DNA of 64,000 nt, taken from contig JAGMUV010000004.1 in NCBI GenBank assembly GCA_020744425.1, positions 1,488,001 to 1,552,000 of the forward strand. Reading direction: 5' to 3'. Made by a program: the position numbers and the translations under genes. The notes beneath the pieces were generated by a model. That model did not search any database, was not told the origin of the DNA, and worked only from the letters and a program-made list of their open reading frames with translations. The stretch is from Dactylonectria macrodidyma. Taxonomy: Eukaryota; Ascomycota; Sordariomycetes; Hypocreales; Nectriaceae. This document shows positions 1 through 12,099 of this stretch, in pieces (position 1 is the first letter of the stretch; the number at the start of each line of letters is the position of its first letter).

Positions 1-1460
1 TCTCGCTGCAGCCGAAAACAAACGCCGCCTCGTATATTGACGCTAAATTGCTTGGAGGATCTGGTACTGGCTGCAATGCCTTGTAAATACCGGTAAATCA
101 TATGACAGAACCAACCAGGTCGAGTCAATACGTCCTAGCACATTTTGTGGGTTAGCAACTCTGATCCGCTGGGGGGGGGGGGCAAGGTTCCATGATCAGG
201 CTGTAGGTACTAATTAGGTACGTAGCGACTGAGAAGTGTGCAGCTCAATTTGTTCTCATGTATCAAACAAGGTATCAAAACAACGAATTATCGCGCCCAC
301 TGCATTTGGGCCTAGAGTGTGGAAATTTTTACATAAAATAACCCAGTTAATTGCCTGAGACTTTGCTGATAAGGAACTGGGGAGCATCACAAGCGGGCGG
401 GCCTTTCCGTACGCATTTATAAAATCTAATTTTAAAAAGACTTCTAATTTATTTAATAAGTTATATTTATTATTAATAGAGTAAATAAGTAGCTACTGTT
501 TATAAAGAAGACCTAAATTAACACAATTAGAAGAAGTTGTTTCAGGCTAGCGTTATTTACTAAACAGCTTGTGACTTTAGAGGCTTCAAGTATATATTTC
601 TTAGTACAGCACAATGTACTTCAATTATCAGTGACATAGATGCCTACCTTAAATTGATTTCGTCAACGACTGCTTCGCGAACATCCAGAGCTTCAAGATA
701 TGCCAACTTACGCACTGTCGACATGGGTTTTTGCCTTGTGGAGAGCCTTACGATGGTCTAAAAAGTAAGCCCTTCCTAATTCATCGGAAATTGGGCCATG
801 TTGTGATAGCACCCCACTATGGTTTGACTAGCTGCCAACCAAGCTTCTGTTGCTTCTGCATATTGCAGCGCTTGCAGTGCTTGGGCTGTAATAAACGGTC
901 ATGATTGGATTAACAACATGCATCTCCCTGGGGTTACGTGCCACTAGAGGTCTCCAGCCTTAAATTTCGGCCTCGTCCCCCACCAAACCATTTGTTCAGC
1001 CTGTACTTAACCTATCAGCTATTTATTTGGACGCTTACGGCTGAGAAGTCGGGAGACATCGAAACCTTTGCGTTGACAATTCTGTTCTAGGTGAATGCCA
1101 ATTTGAATTTGACGCCATCATACCACGCTCACAAGCACTCACAGGGAGACAGAATATGAATATGGACGACTACGCCTTCAAGGATGCCATTGCGCATTCA
1201 ATCACCATCAGCGAAGAGATGACGTACTTGCAAATGTTTTCTTACACGGCATGTTCTCAGAGTCCCTACGAACTTCAGCTTACAAGGAGACTGATGGGTG
1301 GTTGCTCAGGATCCCAGCCTCAACTTGATTGACCAGCGATCCCTGATCCCCGACGAGTTCGATAACTTCCTACATCGCCGTGTTAGCGATCCTCGAGCTC
1401 CTACCTCCTCTGTGCTTTATTGTAGACATGCTGATGGCTAACGGGGTGCTCTTGTTGTAG
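1..1460. other. no gene called; upstream of CorA-like gene
   Basis: No supported gene. There is a run of 12 G at 171-182 and an AT-rich patch at about 418-540. A short open stretch begins with an ATG at 1156 and another open stretch lies at about 1300-1430. Either could be a decayed or frame-broken first exon of the downstream CorA-like gene, but I could not join them by convincing splice sites. Confidence 0.4.
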
Positions 1461-3083
1461 GGAATTTTTGCCCCTACTATCTTACCCGATGACGTGAGCC
1501 TCGTGGCTGGGGTACGATTAATGTACGTCATGTCCTACACAGCGAGGCCGCCAACAATAGCAACTAACTCTTCCAGCGTCCAAGAAAACGCCAACCATAA
1601 AGACACCTTCGCACCGGGGTTCATTAGCATGAAGCCAGACCAGTATTCTGCAATGGTGGAGGCTTTGCATCTGCCTCAGATGGCAATTGAAATGTCGAGT
1701 GTTGTCGGGCCATTGTTCTGGAGCACAGTCGACCATGACGATAACGGGAACGCCTACTTGCGTTAGTACATTTTTGTCCATCACAGCATTCTTTTGTACT
1801 TCACATATTAATCGAAGGTTAGAGATGATATTCCGCAAGAGTGACGTTCGGAAAAAGGGGAAAACCAGGGGTTGGGAGATAATCCTGAGTCACGAGTTCA
1901 GCACGGGTATCACAACGGGCTTCTGTAAGGGGACTCCCTCTTCCAACATATCGCCATCCATCAAGCAGCTCAAAGCTTGCATGTCTGAGATTGGCCACGC
2001 AATTCTTCTACCGGTAATCGTGTTCAGCTATGATTCCTCATCCGCCTCGGATGTGAAACAGCGAAATGCACGAGATTGGCTGCGAAGGATCGAGAATGTC
2101 ATCTCCATGCGGAACGAGATCAGTGAGGTAGAAGGATACTTTTACGACCATTATGGCAGTGTGGATCTCGACGCTCTCAACAGGGACCTGGTCGAATGCC
2201 AGGCACAGGTGTTATGGAAGCGACCAGAGGCATACATCTCGATCATAGACTCTATCCAGGAAGCGGCCGGGCTTTTCATGCAGGCATTGCCTGCAAGCAA
2301 GAAAAGTCCGGCCATTGAAAAATTCGAGAGACGAATGACATCCAGACTAGAGTTCTACAGGAAGAGGTGGGCCGGGATAGACACATACGCCAACACGACC
2401 ATGCAGAGGCTCGAAATTCAGAGAAGCGCCGTAAGTGCCTGTGCATCGACTTGCCGGTTTTCCTTTGGTGATTAATGAAGAGTTTATAGCTATACAACTT
2501 CATTGCCCAGAAAGAGAGCAGACTTAACTTGCAGATAGCATCTGATCAGCAGAGGCTAGCTCATACCAGCAAACGCGAATCCGAAGCCATGAAAGGGATA
2601 TCGCTTCTTGGGACCATATTCCTTCCGGGAGCTTTTACAGCCGTGAGAGGATGCCCCATCCCATCTTGCTCTAAGTCTTCTAATGGTTGAGAACTCCATT
2701 AGTCAATCTTTTCAACCACGTTTTTCGACTTCAAGGATGCCTCGAATATGGCCTCTGTTGTTTCCCCTAGGTTTTGGCTGTTCTGGGTTGTTACTATCCC
2801 CTTCACATTAGCCATTGTGGGACTATTTTTGCTATGGGAGAAAAGGCGAATGAGGTTATATCAACGGGAGGATGAAAATTTGGAACGAGCTCTGGAGAGG
2901 ATGGAGAGGGACATTATGGCTGCAATGAGAAAACGGACGATGTCGAAAGTCTCCACGTGGGTTTCGAGGAATAATAGAAAAGCAGAGCTGGCGGCTGACG
3001 AGGAGAACGACTATGGGGCTTTCAGGGAGCCTACTGTCGCCGTGTCTTCGAATGCATTGACGGTGCCTCCAAGATCTGGTTAA
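1461..3083 (+). CDS. CorA-like (Mg2+ transporter superfamily) fungal membrane protein, 5' end unresolved
   Basis: Four exon blocks are read as 1461-1761, 1823-2430, 2490-2642 and 2703-3083. All junctions are GT-AG and in phase (introns of 61, 59 and 60 nt). The third intron has a CTAAT branch-like site. The block joined over 1762-1822 gives AYLQMIFRKSDVRKKGKTRG, typical of the large fungal family of CorA-like proteins. The tail carries the hallmark ISLLGTIFLPGAF, then STTFFDF, and a second hydrophobic segment SPRFWLFWVVTIPFTLAIVG, i.e. two C-terminal membrane helices followed by a charged coil. The family resembles CorA/ZntB divalent-cation channels, but I see no GMN tripeptide, so transport is not proven. 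The first block opens at a TAG acceptor at 1460 with no ATG. The true start is either further upstream or lost, so the gene may be 5'-truncated. Confidence 0.7.
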
Positions 3084-3613
3084 GGCGGATGCCGAATCTC
3101 TTGCTCTCTCGTCAACGGCGACGGAGTCGACAGTGGGATGGACGCATCAGCTGGTGGGTTGCCCCTCAGCTGCTGCTGCGCGTCTTCTGGCTCGGAATCG
3201 GCGTCTATGTTGTCCCATTTTGAATAATCGATAGGCGCCATACAGAGGAGTATCTACTGCGAGCTCAGGGATATCGGTTTCATGGATACGGTGGAGAAGT
3301 TGCACGGTAGCCGTGTGTCCTTCTGCTGGAATGCTACTCTGGATGCAATGCCTTAAGCGCTTTCATTAGTTTACGGAGCGGAGATCTTTGAGGAATGCAT
3401 TGACTGCGTCTCGGCCAACCTGGGCTGCCGCCACGCTTATCCGCCTGAGAACTATTCATCTCTTCGGATTTTAGACCTCAGCCTATTCAGGACTTAAGAA
3501 CCTTGTCCATGCTACTAGATTTCTCACGAAATATTAATATGTGCATCAGATCCAGGCCTCTTCTCGTCGAAATAAGGGAACTACCAAAACCACCTAACCC
3601 TTGTGTGTCCGCC
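3084..3613. other. intergenic, promoter side of GH16 gene
   Basis: No gene is supported. This is the presumed 3' region of the CorA-like gene and the 5' region of the GH16 gene. An in-frame ATG at 3503 could extend the GH16 N-terminus, but it would bury the signal peptide. Confidence 0.4.
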
Positions 3614-4461
3614 ATGCATCTTCCCTCTTACTTAGCCCCCACTTTATTGGCCATCGGCCTGTCTACTGCGGCGCCACAGCCCAGCGTCATAAAACGCTCC
3701 CCGGAACCAAAGTTGGAGAAGGGCCAGTACATCGTGGATCGTCAGGCTCGATTCTCCAACAAGGCCGTCTGGACATTTACAGGACTTAACACTCTTCCTG
3801 AGGGTTTATACGCAAGTAATTATCCCTCAAGCGCATTTCATTCCTTCGTCCCATCGAACGTGATTGTTCGCAATGGCTATCTTCAACTCGTTGTCAAGGG
3901 ACGGCAAACAAAATTGCCGTACAAGTGTGCCGAGGTTGCTACCAATATCGAAACCATCAAATATGCCAGTGTCAGAACGACTGCCATCCTGAGCGAACCT
4001 GCTGGAGTATGCAACGGTAAGTTTGCCCAATCAGAATAGCGCTAGTATTGTCTGACAAAAAGGTCGATGTAGGGATGTTCTTCTATCAGTCTGACTCCCA
4101 GGAGACAGATATTGAATGGCTCTCCGACCCTAACTCCAAGTCCAACGGTGGTATTCGCAAGCTGTGGTTCACGAATCAAGACGCCAATGGAGACGGTAAG
4201 CCCGCGCATAACGCAGTCACACCGCCGTCAAATCCAACCAGTACTTATCACGAGTATCGCATCGATTGGACCGCTGGCCTAGTCAAGTTTTTTGTCGACG
4301 GAGTAAAGATCTGGCAGACCACTAAGGATGTTCCCAGCAAACCCGGGCCTTGGATCTGGAACAACTGGTCGAATGGTGACAAAGGGTGGAGTGTCGGCCC
4401 TCCTAAGCGAGATGCAATTTTCAAGATTAAGAAGATTGAAATGTATTACAACACCGCTTAG
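3614..4461 (+). CDS. secreted GH16-family endo-beta-glucanase-like protein
   Basis: Two exons, 3614-4016 and 4073-4461, are joined over a 56-nt GT-AG intron with a CTGAC branch site, giving 263 aa. The start at 3614 is preferred because it opens directly on a signal peptide (MHLPSYLAPTLLAIGLSTAA), followed by a dibasic KR site about ten residues later that would suit Kex2 processing. The GH16 active-site signature E-x-D-x-E is present as ETDIEW just after the splice junction. The jelly-roll region contains YHEYRIDWTAG and FFVDGVKIWQT, which are conserved in GH16 beta-glucanases and chitin-glucan transglycosylase-like members. No GPI signal or extra binding domain is seen, so it is probably a free extracellular or wall enzyme acting on beta-1,3/1,4-glucan. 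The exact substrate cannot be read from sequence. Confidence 0.85.
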
Positions 4462-6511
4462 AATTGTTTCATCTAGTATAAGAGGCCGTCCGCTCCATCA
4501 AGTGCGGGTTGTTGCTGCCATGAAGTAAAAAAAAAACAGTTTTCTTCATAATTTAAGAATTTAGAAGACCCAATGCTTACACAGTTGCCTAAGATCAAGC
4601 TTTTCCAGCTCTTCCAATCTAGAAAGTTTGAATCAGGAAGAATATATTACCGGCTGACCCCAAGAGCCCGGCCCTGGTTTTCTTTTCTCCATCACACGAA
4701 CCTCATAGAGCTGCAATGCCGAACGCTCGGCTTGCAGCACAACCATCGCAAGCGTCTTCTCACGCACTATAGGGCAACAATTCTTCATAGTAAGGTGCAG
4801 TAGAGAAACACCAAAGGCAGCCTCGAAGACCGGGCCACTACAGCAGATCATGCACACTGATTATGTCCTGTACAACTAGTTCAGTTAGCGCCACAGCCAC
4901 CATTATGGCATGCCAGTCGGAAGATGAATGTTAAAACATATAGCGCGAGGATGGTAAGACCAGGTACTCTCGAGGGCGACAGACTCGGCAGCTTTATTAA
5001 GAGCTGCCGTTGTCTTGATATGATGACATTGAGCACTCTGGCCACCGGCATCACCAGATCAGTGGTCACAATGCTTCCACCCGGCCAACTGCGATCGTCG
5101 TAATCAAACCTCGAACTTAGAAGCCAGGTCTGCAACGATGAGGACGGCTTCTAAGACCACGACGACGTTCACGAGAACTAAGTCGAGGAGATGACTAAAT
5201 ATGTTTGTGAAGACTAAGGAGGCTAGACAATAGCTCCTCTTCAATCGCTAACAAGTAGAGATATTTGGTACAATTATGATATCGCATAAGAATACTCTTA
5301 GACTTGGGTTGGTGGTTGCAGAACTAAGGTTAAAGAATAAGGGCTTCATTGGCCTATGAGCAGGGACTCGCTGTCTCATTGCTGTGACATCTTTTTGAGT
5401 GTCTAATATAATTTTAGATTGAGATCTGAATATATTAGTGGTAATATTTGCTAGCTAACTGACGTTTCTCATAGATGTTAATAGCGATGCTGGAGGATCA
5501 ATCCCGGGGGGATTTGTCACTTTCCGGATTAAAGCTAGGGTGCCAGGAGTTTTCCCAACATAGTATAACTTATTGATAGAAATCTATAAGTCCATGTTAC
5601 CTGCTAGTCATCTAGTTTATTATCCGTGTTTTCGGGAGTTATTCCGCTTGGACATTTACACACGTCATAGAACTAACTTTCAAACACGGCCAGGATAAAC
5701 GATTCTGAGGAACCACTACTACCCTACACCAATCTCTCAACATCACCCCTATCTTCTCTCCATGATCAGTCATGCTGATCGTCATGGAACTATCGTGTCT
5801 CGTGCGCCCTTCGGCGGCTCGTATGACTTGCATGGTTAGTAATCTCCGACGGGTACTTTGCCGATGTGGCAGCCATCATGACTTTCCGGACAATCCTCGC
5901 GAGGGAAACATTTGGTCTAGCTCCACTCTCAACTGACCGAACCTCGGGGTTTAACAGTCGCATACTGCAAGTCAAGATGACAGAGAACCGGTACATTAAT
6001 TTCCCTTGCTTACATCACACGAGTTCCACTGCTACGCAACTGTCTTACGTACTCTGCAGCCAACACAACTCTGATATCATGTCACATTCAGTATATCTAT
6101 AGTATTTGCACTACGCATTAGCGGAGTGCGCATTCCCTTTTAGCATAGCTAGCAATGCGACATATCAATCACTGATGACGCTGATCAAGGGGTTGAACTA
6201 GTGTGGTGGTTCCCCATCCACAGCTACAATAGGCTAAACCGGAAACCGTTAGCTTTGCGACTTAGTAGCCCGCGGCTTGCATAGTGAGCTTCATGACAAT
6301 ACTTGTTGGATCTAGTTTGACCGCTAAGTGCAATCTTCTAGGAATGAAATCGTGCTGCCTGATATTCCAAGTACGTACGGACTGGAGCTCTGCTCTGATG
6401 TAGATTCATTTAAAACTCATCTTGGTCGCTCGTCATCTTTTGCTTCTCATCTCCAACTTTACCTTGTACCAGTTTTTTGGAATAGCTTGAACAGCCTAAT
6501 CCTGCACCATT
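4462..6511. other. 2-kb intergenic stretch, no gene seen
   Basis: Only short uncoordinated open frames are present, with no splice-linked coding signal. A polyA-like run is at about 4528-4536 after the GH16 gene. The last ~200 bases are CT-rich and form the presumed promoter/5' UTR of the FAD monooxygenase at 6512. Confidence 0.5.
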
Positions 6512-8043
6512 ATGCAAATCATCATCATCGGCGCTGGCATTGCAGGATGCACAGCGTATCTACAACTTCGAAAATACATCCCGAAAACATCGTCCATTAC
6601 GATTTACGAAACGTATGGCACCGATCGAGACACCACTCCTGAGCAACGTAAGCAAGGTCCGACACACTCATCCACCCTACTCGTCGGTGGAGGACTAGCC
6701 ATCGCGCCCAATGGCCTCGGTGTCCTGCAGCGTCTTGACGAGGACCTCCTCCAAGAGGTTACGCGCGGTGGCTATGTCACATCGCACTCCAACTTGAAGG
6801 ACAAAAATGGCAATGTGCTCATGTGCATTGCACCGAACGGCCCAGACCATCAAATGGACACGGGCGCTGCTTCGCAAATGCATTCCGTTGCATGTAGTCG
6901 CCATTCGCTATGGAGCTGTCTACGCAGTCGAATCCCTGATTCACACATTGTCAACAAACGAGTGCTGAAAGTTGTAACCAACCCTCAGGGCAGAAACACA
7001 GTTCATTTTGTTGACGGCGGCGACCCGGCTGAGGCTGATCTGGTCATTGGCGCAGACGGAGTCCAGTCCACGGCGAAGAGAGCCCTTTTCTCAGACACAA
7101 ATGAGGACCCATATCCTCCCAACTACGAGTAAGCAAACCCTGCGTTTATTACGACTATGTAATAAAACAACGAGTCTGGCCAATGTGGCTAGCTGACATT
7201 GCTCTCCAGGGGTCTTGTCGGCATTGGAGGGTTCATCCCCTCAGCGGACGTTATACGCCATGTCGAAAAAGGGTCCATGAACTTCGTTTTTGGTGGAAAT
7301 GGGTTTTTTGGCTATTTCTTCTCGGACAGTTGTCCTTCTGAGCCTCATCGCGACTCCCCCTTTCACATCTCCGAGCCTGGGGAATCCCTCGCTTGGTGGT
7401 CCACTTATGAGAGCAAAGAATGTCCTAATCGCGAATCCCTGGACATGGATGAGGTGGCCCAGCAGCTGCGCGAAAGGTACTCCCAATGGAAGGACCCTGT
7501 AATCAGGAACATCATCGAGTCTGCTCGCGTTCGGAACATGTATCCAACATGGACATCACCGCAGCTCCCAACCTGGGAACGCGACGGTGTGGTCTTGCTT
7601 GGTGATGCAGCACATGCACTTCCCCCAACTTCAGGTCAGGGTGCATCACAGGCATTGGAGGACTGTGAGGCCTTTGTTCTACTTCTAGCCCACTACACCA
7701 AGGAGGTGAATGGAGAGGACAGCGAGACTGAACGACCCGCACTGAAGCATGCAATTGACAAAGCTTCAAAACAGTACATGGCATTGCGCCAACCACGAGT
7801 CACAGAGATTCTGAAAGCCGCACAGAAGATACAAAGCTCCAAGCGCAACATGGGTGTCATCCAAGAGTATGCGATGTACGCCTTCATGAGAATATTCAGT
7901 GAGATAGGCTTCCAAGCTTGTTAACCAGTGCTTACATTATTTCAGGTTGGTTTCCAAGCCTCGTAGCAAAGCCCACTCGGAGAATCACCGAGTACAACGT
8001 TGCGGAGAAGGTTTCTCAGGTGATTGCTGCAGAAAACCAGTAA
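6512..8043 (+). CDS. FAD-dependent monooxygenase (TetX/PHBH-type, class A)
   Basis: Exons 6512-7128, 7210-7898 and 7946-8043 give 467 aa. The introns (81 and 47 nt) are GT-AG and keep phase. The start ATG opens straight into the Rossmann FAD motif IIIIGAGIAG (GxGxxG). The second FAD/NADPH motif is DLVIGADGVQSTAKR and the third is VLLGDAAHALPPTSGQGASQ (GD motif). These three motifs in this order define group A flavoprotein hydroxylases. Members hydroxylate aromatic or polyketide substrates using NAD(P)H and O2. No neighbouring gene gives a pathway, so the substrate is unknown. The short last exon was recognised because it restores an open frame (SWFPSLVAKPTRRITEYN) past a false stop in exon 2. 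Confidence 0.85.
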
Positions 8044-8644
8044 TCTGCACCAAAAGTTCGGTGCCCTAGTGAGAATATCCAGGCGAGACATATTATCAGC
8101 CAGTCTCTTGTTATATGGGTCGGTAGTTAGTAGGACCCTATGGAGACCGCACACTTGTTAGTATTTCCACGACCGTTTAAGGGCATGATTATCGTCAGAA
8201 GAGAATAGAGAGATGTGATGCGAGGTGGTTGCAAGATTGTGGCCAGTGACTCTCCTATGCCACCCATATGAAACAGTGGTTTATAGAAAGAAGGGGGCCA
8301 GAATGGAATTACGGGATGACTATGGAAAATTTGGTACTCACATCCTTATTGTTACTTGTCGATTACATGGTTTTGTGCAGTTCAACGCCTTCTGCCACCA
8401 GCTCCTTTTCCTGCGTCATTTGCCAATATTGACATTGCTGCCGCCTAAAATACATCAGCAAATAAAACAATTAGTCTTCTAGCTGTTGTACATCAAAAGC
8501 TGGTTAAGGTCGATTTTCCTTTCAGGTTAATCTTTCTTCTCAGCTGTAATCAGTCGCGTAGGAGAAAATCTATGAGTCACAGGCAAGTAGACAAAGCCTA
8601 GTGTTAAAAATACGGTGATCATACCCTTCATTATCTAGCTTTCT
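8044..8644. other. intergenic, no gene seen
   Basis: Nothing supported. Short AT-rich blocks only. Confidence 0.4.
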
Positions 8645-8917
8645 TCAAATTACCGCCACATTCTGCTCGTTGATCCTTAGTTGGGGATACTCGGCGGCGA
8701 GTTGGCGTGCGATTTCTCGCGCAGAGGCCTTCGAGCCAGGAGTGGTCCAAAACGATCGTCTCAATCTTGTGAACCCCAAATTTAACCTGTTTCTGTGGCC
8801 GCAAGTGGCATACAGAAAGCATTTGGCTGTGGTGAAGCCATGGTCAGCTTGAGCCTCCTGGAGGGCTGCGTATGCCTCTTCAGATGCAAGAAAAACAAGA
8901 GAATAGAATTGTTCCAT
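8645..8917 (-). pseudogene. possible N-terminal scrap of a FAR1/MULE-type transposase
   Basis: A 90-codon frame starts MEQFYSLVFLASEEAYAALQ and continues with QADHGFTTAKCFLYATCGHR. A helix with a SEEA-type start followed by HGF and a Cys/His-containing strand resembles the FAR1-like DNA-binding head of fungal Mutator-like transposases. There is no transposase body downstream and no intact terminal repeat nearby. It is either a decayed transposon fragment or an unrelated small gene. The identification rests on general resemblance only. Confidence 0.3.
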
Positions 8918-9905
8918 GGTATCAATGTGGTTTTAATATTATAGTCGAGATGAGGCGCTCATAGGCTCAACAAGTAGTAGAGTGATGTCTAGATAAGACG
9001 TCTTTTGGAACCAGAACGCGAAAGTGTGTTGTTTTGACATAGGTGTGTTGAGAAAGAAAGAGAAGGAAGTAGGTCTTGAGTTGACTAATCGCGCACATTG
9101 GGGCAGGTGCGCTTGATTGCTACGTAAGGTGGAACACGCACGTACTCCCCCCTCTTACATTAGCCTGGCTAATATGTATAATTGAAACGCTCTGTGCATG
9201 AATAGCATAAGCAGACACCCTTCCGAGTTCCCGGTTCGATCTCGATTGCGGGGCGCAGAAGTGAAATACAAGTTGATGGGCTGGGAACGAATGGAAGTAT
9301 AACCGATTAAATACACCCTGACTGCCACTATGAACAGTGATAAAAGCCTAGTTTGATCGGAGAGGTTGTGATAATTGATCTTTGGAAACAATAAGAGAGT
9401 TTTTCACAATTAATATGCACTTCTCAATCGTTCACCTTACATTATACCTATTCCGTCAGGTACCTTATGCTTAACCACAAATATTAAGACCAGTCGATTA
9501 CTTCGATAAAGAAATACCCAGAAATCTTAAAACTAGTGCAAGGGACATTGAGTAGGGATCGATAATTTGGGAGTGAGCTACACTGACAAAAGTTGATATA
9601 TGGGTAGTGTGGCTTCAGATTGGGGATTTTTGAATAATCAATAAATGATGTGAGAAAAGGTAAGAACAGTCCCAGACATCGGAAGAAGCGAGTGAACCGC
9701 CCTGGCCATAGAAAGCGCATGATGATCTCACCTCATGCCAATAACTAATGACAAGTACTAATCTGAGCCGATCATGATACAGTTATTGACATAGATAGTA
9801 CATATTAAAACCCCGGGTATTCTCTACTACCACCACTGCCGTCTAGCTTAGTAAATTGAATGAAAACCAGAAACCTTAATGTCTCTACTAAACTTTGCAC
9901 AACGC
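8918..9905. other. intergenic, no gene seen
   Basis: No coding signal. A tRNA T-arm-like word occurs at about 9230 without a matching tRNA body. Confidence 0.4.
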
Positions 9906-10680
9906 CTAGATACCAATGCAGACATAGTAACCCAGCCATAGGTTGCTGCAGCTCGAGTCAACCGCAGGGTTGTGCGACAGAAACTGGCTCAGCGTAATGC
10001 CCGCAACGGAGTAAATTGACCAGCAGCTATCACCTGACTTGACCTGATAGTAGGACTTGCAGTTGCTAACAATTCCGGACATGGTGGGAGAGGGAATTGA
10101 GCCAGAAGTTGTGCTCGTTGTAGTACTCGAAGTTGTAGTAGTCGTCCCCGGTACATGGACACACGCATAGTAGCCAAGCCAGATATTAGAGCAATCTAAG
10201 AAGACACATGTTAGAGAAGAATGCAAGTTAGACCATTATCACTTGCAAGGTGAACACGTCCTGTCGTCGATATAAGTGTTCCAGGTCTTAAACTAGATCA
10301 CACTAATGCCATGCTTTGAAGCAATGGTGTCATACTGATCGCCGATGCGACCTTATAGAGCCCATCACAGGTGCTTGCCAGACCAGGCACTGTGGAGGAG
10401 TAAGTTGTTGAAGAAGTTGTGGTTGACGTTGTAGTAGTTGATGTTGTCGCAGTTGTGCCGGGCGTGTGGACGCAGCCATAGTATCAAGCCAAAGATTAGA
10501 GCAGTCTGTTGAGAGGGCTGTTGGATAGAGAACGCACTTGTTGAGGTTGATTGGCGTCGAATAAAGAGAGGGCACAAACTGTCATCAATGTAGGTATTCC
10601 AAGTTTTAAATTGGGCCACGCTGATGCTGTATTTTGACGCAACCGTGTCATTTTTACCTTCTTAGTCTTACTCTTCTTTT
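9906..10680 (-). pseudogene. broken LysM-domain secreted protein gene (three LysM modules)
   Basis: Reading the minus strand, three LysM units are separated by Thr/Ser-rich linkers. The last (about 10075-9906) is intact: YYQVKSGDSCWSIYS followed by SNLWLGYYVCIGI and a stop. The middle unit (about 10385-10170) has CDGLYKVAS, then a frame break before GDQYDTIASKHG, and then a TAG where its sister unit has CAG (Gln), just before FKTWNTYIDD. The first unit (about 10675-10480) has KNDTVASKYSISVAQFKTWN, an intron-like gap and then SNLWL followed by a second frame break before YYGCVH. Each module is interrupted by an intron-like segment at the same place. LysM proteins bind chitin or its oligomers and are secreted. 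No signal peptide could be found upstream. The CAG-to-TAG change is C-to-T, consistent with RIP, but the frame breaks are ordinary indels. Confidence 0.75.
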
Positions 10681-11882
10681 CTCGCCCATTGGATAGTATT
10701 CTATACATATGTTTTAGTCTAGGGCTAGCAGTCGAGACATCCGCCGATAGCTGATAACAGGCTATAGCAGGGGTCACCGTCTAGACTATTATTCAAATCT
10801 AGGCTCTCTTCTACAATGTAGACTGAAGAATAAACCCTAAGCGATGACGTCAAGGTCGAAGTCTAGCCTCTTATGAGTCTGTCGAATTCACTTTCATCAC
10901 CCATCACAATCAACTGGAGCGAGACTTGGTAGAGTGCAACAGCTATAGTGCTCCTTTTCTAACGTTTTCAAAACCATTCATGTGTTGCGGTCCCTCTGGG
11001 GTCGGTCGTTATTAAATACACAGTAAATGCATCGGCGATAAAATTGGTACTTGCCTCTTCGTAACCTCTGTGCCTTGCTTTTTCCCTAAGTCAATCCGAC
11101 GTTTGTACTAATAGGTTACCCGCCTATTTCATTGACAGCTTAGGTGATTATGAGTTTACCCTCGTTTCGACTGAGCCCATGCTTTCTAGCTCGACGTAGC
11201 TCTAGTATGCAATAGAGTTCAACAACTTACCCCGGATTCTATCGTGTAATGTGATGCAGGTTCATCTTCGCGTCACTTGGGTTCCGTTGGTAATACAATA
11301 GTTTCATGATTCACGTGTACTCAAACATTCGATGCCTCCTTTAAGAAAATCTTGGGAGTAGGAGGGTTACTTACCTCTGCCCGAAATTTCCTGTATGACA
11401 TATGTCTTGGACAGAAGCCTTGCTCTCAAAAACAGTTCTGGAATTTCACAAGGAATATAGATAACGAAATCTGTGGACAAATGTTGGGCGACGCTTCTCA
11501 AGATTTGAGCCAGGATCTGCTATGGCGTAATAGAGACCAGATTGTGGGGCTACTTCCTCAGAGGCGGAGAAGCCCTACTGTTGAAGTCTGCAAAATAGGA
11601 GCCCCATGCAGATTGCTGGGATTATCATGTGTTATACTGTAGCCACCAACACTTACCTAGTCAATGATCAGAAAGCAAGGTATGAATCCATGAGCAAAAT
11701 GTCTGCCGGTCAACATTAAGCCATACTTTTTCTGGTTGGATTGTCGCAGCTAAGTTTAGACAAAACAAACCCAGCACATTCAAATACTGTACTCCGTACG
11801 GACGTACATAGTCAGGAGATGTGCGGGGCTTCCAGGGGTCCTTGAAACGAGACTAGTGTAGTCCAAGCGCCTCCTTGAGGCT
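10681..11882. other. intergenic, no gene seen
   Basis: No supported gene. The 96-codon frame at about 11352-11642 has no start ATG and no recognisable content. Confidence 0.4.
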
Positions 11883-11891
11883 TAGATGAGG
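11883..11891. repeat. left 9-bp target duplication of the Mutator-like element
   Basis: TAGATGAGG, repeated exactly at 14785-14793 on the other side of the element. Confidence 0.9.
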
Positions 11892-12000
11892 GGCGCCCAA
11901 TACAGAGGCGCCCGGGCGCGCATTTAATTTTGCGCGCCCTGCTGACTAACATTTGCGCGCCCCCCTTCTACATACATAACTGCAGTTCTTAGGGGCTACT
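11892..12000. repeat. left terminal inverted repeat of MULE
   Basis: About 109 bp, GC-rich (three GCGCGC/GCGCGCCC blocks), inverted relative to 14676-14784 with a handful of transitions. Confidence 0.9.
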
Positions 12001-12099
12001 ACGCGCAGCGTTCAAATCCGTGATAAATTCTAAGTTACCTACTTACTTGAATAGAAAGCCTCCTGTGCTTTATAATCCGCTGCGGCCGCCTCCTAGATC

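Noticed and set aside
1518..1838. Minus-strand frames over the CorA-like gene (and similar antisense frames over the glucanase, monooxygenases, dioxygenase and transporter)
   Set aside because: Antisense shadows of spliced plus- or minus-strand genes with family motifs.
9205..9270. B-box-like GGTTCGATCTCG suggesting a tRNA or SINE
   Set aside because: No A box at a sensible distance and no cloverleaf pairing.
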